Shown here: piece after piece, positions 5,797-10,407 of the stretch
Layout: each line of letters opens with the position of its first letter
Numbering within the stretch: position 1 is the stretch's first letter
From: an uncultured Bacilli bacterium
Lineage (GTDB): Bacteria > Bacillota_I > Bacilli_A > RF39 > UBA660
Reading direction: 5' to 3'
Assembly (NCBI GenBank): GCA_947598455.1
Contig: CANQFI010000056.1
Coordinates: 1-10,407, forward strand
Length of the DNA stretch: 10,407 nucleotides
Translations under genes and position numbers: made by a program
The notes under the pieces: generated by a model
Seen by the model: only the letters and a program-made list of their open reading frames with translations
Database searches by the model: none
What the model was told of the DNA's origin: nothing

Positions 5797-6597
5797 ATGT
5801 TCAAAAAAATATATATTGAAATAACTAATAATTGTAATTTAGATTGTTCCTTTTGTAATAAGAATAATCGTGTTAAAGAATTTATTAGTCTTGAAAGATT
5901 TCCAAAATTACTTAATAAAATAAATGGTTATACCAAGTACTTATATTTTCATGTTATGGGTGAACCTCTTCTTCATCCCGAAATAAATGAATTAATAAAT
6001 ATCGCATCTTCTAATTTTTATATAAATATAACTACTAATGGTTATTTAATAGATAAAATAAAAGATAATCCTAATATTAGACAAATTAATATCTCACTTC
6101 ATAGTTTTGATAAAAAGTATCATAAATCACTTGATGAATATTTAAATAATATTTTTGACACTGTTGATAAATTAGTACTTAATAACACTTATGTATCTTA
6201 TCGTTTATGGGTAAATAGCCCATATAAAGATGAAATAATTGCCAAATTAAATAATAAGTACCAAACAAACATTAATAAAGATAAATTAACTTTAAGTAAA
6301 AATATCTATTTTGAAATAGAAAAAGAATTTATCTGGCCAAGTTACGATAATGATTATTATGAAGAAACGGGTAGTTGTCGTGGATTACGTGATCATCTAG
6401 GTATTTTAGTTGATGGTACAATCGTTCCTTGTTGCTTAGATAGTAATGGCCTAATTAACTTAGGTAATATTTACAATGATGAATTAAGTGCTATAATAAA
6501 TAGCAGACTTTTTAAAGAGATGAAACAGGGATTCTTAAATAATAAAAAGGTGCATGAATTATGTAAAAAATGTAATTTTTATAACTTAAGGAGGTAA
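5797..6597 (+). CDS. Radical SAM/SPASM-domain enzyme of unknown substrate
   Basis: This 266-residue radical S-adenosylmethionine protein carries the [4Fe-4S] motif CxxxCxxC at C13, C17 and C20, close to the N-terminus as is usual. It then has MGEPLLHP (54-61, the GGEP-type SAM-binding motif), NITTNGYL (77-84) and INISLHSF (97-104). The C-terminal SPASM/twitch region has CRGL (C194), VDGTIVPCC (205-213), LGNI (222-225) and CKKC (C256, C259), ligands for at least one auxiliary iron-sulfur cluster. SPASM enzymes often modify peptides, but I see no precursor peptide next to it, and compact stand-alone members are common in Bacillota without known function. The start at 5797 is chosen because it follows the promoter and GGTG. 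The frame extends upstream to 5683, but those 38 residues are AT-rich translation through the promoter. The next gene begins 2 nt after the stop. Confidence 0.87.
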   Translation: MFKKIYIEITNNCNLDCSFCNKNNRVKEFISLERFPKLLNKINGYTKYLYFHVMGEPLLHPEINELINIASSNFYINITTNGYLIDKIKDNPNIRQINISLHSFDKKYHKSLDEYLNNIFDTVDKLVLNNTYVSYRLWVNSPYKDEIIAKLNNKYQTNINKDKLTLSKNIYFEIEKEFIWPSYDNDYYEETGSCRGLRDHLGILVDGTIVPCCLDSNGLINLGNIYNDELSAIINSRLFKEMKQGFLNNKKVHELCKKCNFYNLRR

Positions 6598-6599
6598 GT

Positions 6600-7151
6600 A
6601 TGGTTATCAAAGGGTATAAAGCTTTTAATAGCGACAAAACTAATAGATATGGATTACCCTTTGAAGAGGGAAAAAAGTATGTTGTAGATGGACCGATCTC
6701 CTTTGGTAATAATGGTCGTGGTTTTCATATGTGTTCTAATTTGTCGGATGTTTTTCGCTATTTCAAATATGAAGGTGAAGATGTGTGTGTTGCTAAAGTA
6801 ACTGGTAGTGGTCATATTGTTAAATATGATGATGAGTACAATGGCTACTATGATATGTATGCTGTTTCTGAATTAACAATTAACAGATTTTTATCCCGTC
6901 AAGAAATAATAGCTCATATGCTTCAAGATCATGATTTAAATAATCAAAAATTTTTAATGACATTTAATTTAACTGATAATGAAAAAGCTCATTATTTAAG
7001 AAAATATCGTCGAAATGAAAGTATGTTAAAATGGCTATTATATTATCAATATGGTTATAAAGATTTGTATAGATGTACTTATGAAGAATGTAAAGAACAA
7101 ATAAGGATGGTGTTAAAAAATGGACAAGATAATAATAAAAGGGGCTCGTGA
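6600..7151 (+). CDS. DUF7666-like small protein of unknown function
   Basis: This 183-residue soluble protein has an N-terminal half resembling the DUF7666 pattern, recalled from family knowledge rather than searched: GYKAFN (5-10), a FEEGKKYVVDG segment (21-31), GRGFHMCSNLSDVFRYF (39-55), then VAKVTGSG (64-71) and SELTINRFLS (90-99). The C-terminal half (110-183) is helical and polar, with a CTYEEC pair (C159, C164). Members are often seen in phage or accessory contexts, and their activity is not known to me. It has the strongest ribosome site in the window, AAGGAGG at 6588-6594, embedded in the end of the radical SAM gene. Its own 3' end overlaps uvrA by 32 nt in another frame. It stops with TGA, the only TGA stop among the called genes. 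Identification as DUF7666-like is moderate; that it is a real gene is fairly certain. Confidence 0.78.
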   Translation: MVIKGYKAFNSDKTNRYGLPFEEGKKYVVDGPISFGNNGRGFHMCSNLSDVFRYFKYEGEDVCVAKVTGSGHIVKYDDEYNGYYDMYAVSELTINRFLSRQEIIAHMLQDHDLNNQKFLMTFNLTDNEKAHYLRKYRRNESMLKWLLYYQYGYKDLYRCTYEECKEQIRMVLKNGQDNNKRGS

Positions 7152-9924
7152 AAACAATCTCCAAAATATCGATTTAGAGCTTCCTAAAAATTCTTTAATT
7201 GTAATGACTGGTGTTTCAGGTAGTGGTAAAAGTAGTTTAGCTTTTGATACAATCTATGCTGAAGGTCAAAGAAGATATGTTGAAAGTCTATCTGCTTACG
7301 CTAGACAATTTTTAGGTGGTACTAGTAAACCTGATGTCGATAGCATAGAAGGATTAAGTCCTAGTATTAGTATTGACCAAAAAAGTACTAATAATAATCC
7401 CCGTAGTACCGTAGGTACTGTAACAGAAATATATGATTATTTAAGATTATTATTTGCTCGTATAGGAGTTCCATATTGTCCAAATCATCATGAACCTATA
7501 AAGAGTCAAAGTATTGAAGAAATGACTAATAAAATAATGGACTTTCCTGAAGGTACTAAAATAGAAATAATGGCCCCTGTCGTTAGAGGTGAAAAGGGTG
7601 CTCATGCTTCTATTCTAGAAGATTTAAGAAAAAAAGGTTATTCAAGAGTTAGAGTTAATGGTGAAGTTCGTGATTTATCAGAAGATATTAAATTAGAAAA
7701 AAATAAAAAAGATACTATTGAAGTAATTGTTGACCGTGTTGTTGTAAAACCTGAAGAACGTTCACGTATTTTTGAATCAATAGAAGCTAGTACTAAATTA
7801 GCTAATGGAATTGTTTTATTTAATGTAATTGGTGGCGAAGAACTTTTAATGAGTGAAAACTATGCTTGTATTCATTGTAATTATTCAATGCCTACTTTAG
7901 AAACTAGAATGTTTTCTTTTAACTCTCCATTTGGTGCTTGCCCTGAATGTAATGGTCTAGGTATGAAAATGAAAGTATCAGAAGACTTACTTATTCCAGA
8001 TCCTAGTAAAAGTATTCGTAAAGGAGCTATTGCTACTTTATCTGAAGATCAAAATACTTTATTTACTGAAGTTGATACCGTAGCTGAATATTATGGTATT
8101 GATTTAGATGCTCCAATTAGTTCTATTCCTCGTGATAAATTAGATAAAATACTATATGGTTCTACAGAACCTCTAGATTTTAAATATATATCTAAAAATG
8201 GTAATGTAAGAACTAAAACTGATTTCTTTGAAGGAATTATAAACAATCTTGAACGTAGACAAATTGAAACAACTGCTGGTTGGATTAGAGAATGGATTGA
8301 AAATTACATGGTTGAACAAGAATGTCCTGTCTGCCATGGTACAAGACTTAAAAGAGATATTCTAAATGTCTATATTAATAAGAAAAATATTTATGATATG
8401 ACTGCTTCAAGTATTGAAGACTTATATAAATTTATGCAAAACTTAAAACTTAATAAAGAACAAGCTAAAATCAGTGAATTATTAGTTAAAGAAATATGTA
8501 ATAGATTAGAATTCTTAAATAATGTTGGTTTAGGTTATCTTACTTTAAATAGAGCAGCTGGTACTTTATCAGGTGGTGAAGCTCAAAGAATCCGTCTAGC
8601 TACTCAAATAGGTAGTAAATTATCTGGTGTCTTATATGTCTTAGATGAACCAAGTATTGGTCTTCACCAACGTGATAATGAAAAATTAATCGCTTCTATG
8701 AAAGAAATGCGTGACTTAGGCAATACCTTAATTGTTGTTGAACATGATACAGATACCATGAAAGCTGCTGATTATCTAGTAGATATTGGTCCAGGTGCCG
8801 GTGTTTTAGGTGGACATATTATGGCCGCCGGTACCCCTGAAGAAGTTATGAAAAATCCTAATTCCTTAACCGGTAAATATCTAACTGGTGAAGAAAAAAT
8901 TGATGTTCCTACAAAACGAAGAAAAGGTAATGGTCTTTACTTAGAAGTTAAAGGTGCTAAAGAACATAACTTAAAGAATATCAATGTCAAATTCCCTCTA
9001 GGTAAATTTATTTGTGTAACCGGCGTTTCAGGTAGTGGAAAATCAACTTTAGTTAATGATATTTTATATAATGCTTTAGCTAAAAAGGTTTATAAATCAA
9101 AAACTATCGTTGGTAAATGTAAAGAAATTAAAGGTATGGAAAATATAGATAAAGTTGTTCATATTACCCAAGACCCAATTGGTCGTACTCCTCGTAGTAA
9201 TCCAGCTACCTATGTAGGTGTATTTGATGATATAAGAGATGTCTTTGCTAATATGAAAGAATCTAAAATGCGTGGTTATGGTAAAAACAGATTCTCATTT
9301 AATGTTAAAGGTGGTCGTTGTGAAGCCTGCTGGGGCGATGGTGTCAAACGTATTGAAATGAACTTCTTACCTGATGTTTATGTTCCATGTGAAGTATGTA
9401 AAGGAACTAGATATAATCGCGAAACTCTTGAAGTTAAGTTTAAAGGTAAAAGCATTTCTGATGTTTTACATATGCGTGTTTCTGAAGCTATAGACTTCTT
9501 TGACGCCATTCCTAAAGTAAAAAATAAGCTTCAAGTAATGATGGATGTAGGTTTATCTTACATTGAACTAGGTCAATCAGCTCCAACTTTATCAGGTGGT
9601 GAAGCTGGTCGTGTCAAGTTAGCTAAGGAACTACAAAAAAAGGCTACTGGTAAAAGTGTTTTTATCTTAGATGAACCAACAACTGGTTTACATAGTGATG
9701 ACATTAAAAAACTATTAGTAATTTTACAAAGAATTGTTGACAATGGTGATACTGTAATTGTTATCGAACATAACTTAGATGTTATCAAAGTAGCAGATTA
9801 TATTATTGATTTAGGCCCAGAAGGTGGCGATGCTGGTGGTACAATAGTAGCAACTGGTACTCCAGAACAAGTAACAAAAGAAAAAAATAGCTACACTGGT
9901 GAATGGTTAAAGAAAGTATTATAG
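7120..9924 (+). CDS. uvrA: Excinuclease ABC subunit A (nucleotide excision repair)
   Basis: UvrA is the damage-sensing ATPase of nucleotide excision repair. It dimerises, loads UvrB at bulky lesions and is then released. At 934 residues it is full length (typical about 940-955). Two ABC modules are visible: Walker A GVSGSGKSS (31-39) and GVSGSGKST (635-643), signatures LSGGEAQR (483-490) and LSGGEAGR (824-831), and Walker B/D-loop LDEPSIGLH (508-516) and LDEPTTGLH (850-858). Zinc-binding cysteines occur at C250/C253 with C274/C277, and C734/C737 with C757/C760, plus CPVC at 402-405. The conserved PIGRTPRSNPATY patch lies before the second zinc module. The second signature has Gly830 where Gln is usual. 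The N-terminus MDKIIIKGARENNL is canonical, and GGTG lies 7 nt upstream. Unlike the common uvrB-uvrA arrangement, no uvrB is adjacent; the genes upstream are a DUF7666-like protein and a radical SAM enzyme. Confidence 0.97.
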   Translation: MDKIIIKGARENNLQNIDLELPKNSLIVMTGVSGSGKSSLAFDTIYAEGQRRYVESLSAYARQFLGGTSKPDVDSIEGLSPSISIDQKSTNNNPRSTVGTVTEIYDYLRLLFARIGVPYCPNHHEPIKSQSIEEMTNKIMDFPEGTKIEIMAPVVRGEKGAHASILEDLRKKGYSRVRVNGEVRDLSEDIKLEKNKKDTIEVIVDRVVVKPEERSRIFESIEASTKLANGIVLFNVIGGEELLMSENYACIHCNYSMPTLETRMFSFNSPFGACPECNGLGMKMKVSEDLLIPDPSKSIRKGAIATLSEDQNTLFTEVDTVAEYYGIDLDAPISSIPRDKLDKILYGSTEPLDFKYISKNGNVRTKTDFFEGIINNLERRQIETTAGWIREWIENYMVEQECPVCHGTRLKRDILNVYINKKNIYDMTASSIEDLYKFMQNLKLNKEQAKISELLVKEICNRLEFLNNVGLGYLTLNRAAGTLSGGEAQRIRLATQIGSKLSGVLYVLDEPSIGLHQRDNEKLIASMKEMRDLGNTLIVVEHDTDTMKAADYLVDIGPGAGVLGGHIMAAGTPEEVMKNPNSLTGKYLTGEEKIDVPTKRRKGNGLYLEVKGAKEHNLKNINVKFPLGKFICVTGVSGSGKSTLVNDILYNALAKKVYKSKTIVGKCKEIKGMENIDKVVHITQDPIGRTPRSNPATYVGVFDDIRDVFANMKESKMRGYGKNRFSFNVKGGRCEACWGDGVKRIEMNFLPDVYVPCEVCKGTRYNRETLEVKFKGKSISDVLHMRVSEAIDFFDAIPKVKNKLQVMMDVGLSYIELGQSAPTLSGGEAGRVKLAKELQKKATGKSVFILDEPTTGLHSDDIKKLLVILQRIVDNGDTVIVIEHNLDVIKVADYIIDLGPEGGDAGGTIVATGTPEQVTKEKNSYTGEWLKKVL

Positions 9925-9931
9925 GTGTAAA

Positions 9932-10303
9932 ATGGTAGAATTAGATGTAAAAAAAATCGTCAAAAATAAACCAAAGGTTAAAAGAATTGAATTAGAATAT
10001 AAAGACATGAATTATATAATAATTAATCTTGAAGCAAATGTTATTGATGTAAATGGTGAACTTTGGGAATATCATATTGATGATCAAACTACGCAAAAGA
10101 TTCATGACCTTATTTGGGAATATGAAGATTTAGATGAATTTGATTACTGGCCAGATAAAACTCGTGATCATGCTCCCTTATCTCCAATGTGGCGTCTTGC
10201 TTTCTATGATGAATTTGATACTTATTATCATAAAAGTGGTGCTACTAAATATCCCGATAAATTTATGGAACTAGTAAAATTATTAAAATCATTAAAGAAA
10301 TAA
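9932..10303 (+). CDS. Unrecognised 123-residue acidic protein, last gene of the uvrA operon
   Basis: I cannot assign a family. The protein is small, soluble and Asp/Glu-rich with four Trp. It shows a basic start (VKKIVKNKPKVKR, 6-18), strands around 20-50, a helix near 53-67, and a C-terminal block resembling small uncharacterised proteins: WRLAFYDEFDTYYHKSGA (87-104), YPDKF, then a helix ending LKSLKK. The Trp, Asp, Tyr and His pattern and the YPDKF-to-helix ending suggest a compact alpha/beta domain (inference). AGGTG (9923-9927) spans the uvrA stop, and the ATG lies 7 nt after it, so it is cotranscribed with uvrA and probably coupled. A strong terminator follows directly, marking it as the operon's last gene. 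There is no evidence that it acts in repair beyond this position. Confidence 0.8.
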   Translation: MVELDVKKIVKNKPKVKRIELEYKDMNYIIINLEANVIDVNGELWEYHIDDQTTQKIHDLIWEYEDLDEFDYWPDKTRDHAPLSPMWRLAFYDEFDTYYHKSGATKYPDKFMELVKLLKSLKK

Positions 10304-10329
10304 CTTGTCAAATAGCTATTTCTTTTTTT
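10294..10329 (+). terminator. Intrinsic terminator of the radical SAM / uvrA operon
   Basis: AAAGAAATA (10294-10302) pairs perfectly with TATTTCTTT (10317-10325) over a 14-nt loop and continues into a run of seven T (10323-10329). The 5' arm includes the last codons and stop of the preceding gene. This is the clearest terminator in the window by T-run length, although the stem is AT-rich. Confidence 0.7.
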
Positions 10330-10375
10330 GTAAACATAGTGTTGATTTACGATTATATAACAATAAATACTCTAA

Positions 10376-10404
10376 TTATAAGTAAACTAAAACCCATATA
10401 TAAT
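10376..10404 (+). promoter_or_regulatory. Possible promoter for a gene beyond the window edge
   Basis: TATAAT occurs at 10399-10404 with TTATAA (10376-10381) 17 nt upstream. There is no TGn extension, and the surroundings are almost all A and T, where such matches arise by chance. The rest of 10330-10407 shows no gene or structure that I can support. Confidence 0.2.
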
Positions 10405-10407
10405 AAA

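Noticed and set aside
7149..7151. TGA read as tryptophan (Mycoplasma-type code)
   Set aside because: All 16 Trp codons in the called full-length genes are TGG, and no called gene contains an in-frame TGA. The TGA here is a natural stop overlapping uvrA.
5797..7151. A RiPP pathway with the radical SAM/SPASM enzyme as maturase
   Set aside because: No short precursor-like gene with a Cys- or repeat-rich core, no transporter and no peptidase are adjacent. The 183-residue neighbour resembles DUF7666, not a leader-core peptide.
1..10407. tRNA, rRNA, CRISPR array, riboswitch or replication origin
   Set aside because: I saw no cloverleaf-like segment, regularly spaced repeats, riboswitch-like conserved leader or origin motif cluster. 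The gaps other than 1634-2177 are short and accounted for by promoters and terminators.

Overview
This window looks like chromosomal DNA from a low-GC monoderm bacterium (Bacillota/Bacilli, possibly one of the gut Mollicutes-like lineages; the exact lineage is inference). Base composition is strongly A+T-rich, genes are tightly packed, Shine-Dalgarno sites are of AGGAG/AGGTG type, and several promoters carry a TGn-extended -10. All 16 tryptophan codons in the called full-length genes are TGG, and one gene ends in TGA, so the standard bacterial code fits better than the Mycoplasma code.

Layout. Bases 2-112 are the 3' end of an unidentified gene. Next, with its own promoter, is a secreted and wall- or membrane-anchored surface protein (185-1633) with a signal peptide, a large acidic, Tyr-rich ectodomain and a C-terminal PPDTA/hydrophobic/Lys tail resembling a divergent sortase signal. 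Bases 1655-2123 hold a decayed IS3-family insertion sequence on the minus strand. One terminal repeat survives, and the transposase is split over three frames by at least three frame breaks. A hairpin plus T-run inside the dead transposase probably terminates the surface-protein transcript.

Bases 2178-3800 encode a CBS/DRTGG-type family II inorganic pyrophosphatase. It is followed by a two-gene unit: a short-chain dehydrogenase (3873-4634) and an unrecognised 218-residue soluble protein (4637-5293). That unit converges on a small XRE-family regulator on the minus strand (5310-5645).

Divergent from the regulator, one promoter (about 5752-5780) appears to drive a four-gene operon: a stand-alone radical SAM/SPASM enzyme (5797-6597), a DUF7666-like small protein (6600-7151), uvrA (7120-9924), and a 123-residue unknown protein (9932-10303). 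It ends in a clear intrinsic terminator at 10294-10329. The genes are joined by a 2-nt gap, a 32-nt overlap and a 7-nt gap, so translation is probably coupled. The final 78 bases contain no recognisable gene.

Most genes are housekeeping (pyrophosphate hydrolysis, nucleotide excision repair). The accessory interest lies in the surface protein, the IS remnant, and the association of a radical SAM/SPASM enzyme and a DUF7666-like protein with uvrA. I see no tRNA, rRNA, CRISPR array, riboswitch or convincing new defence system.
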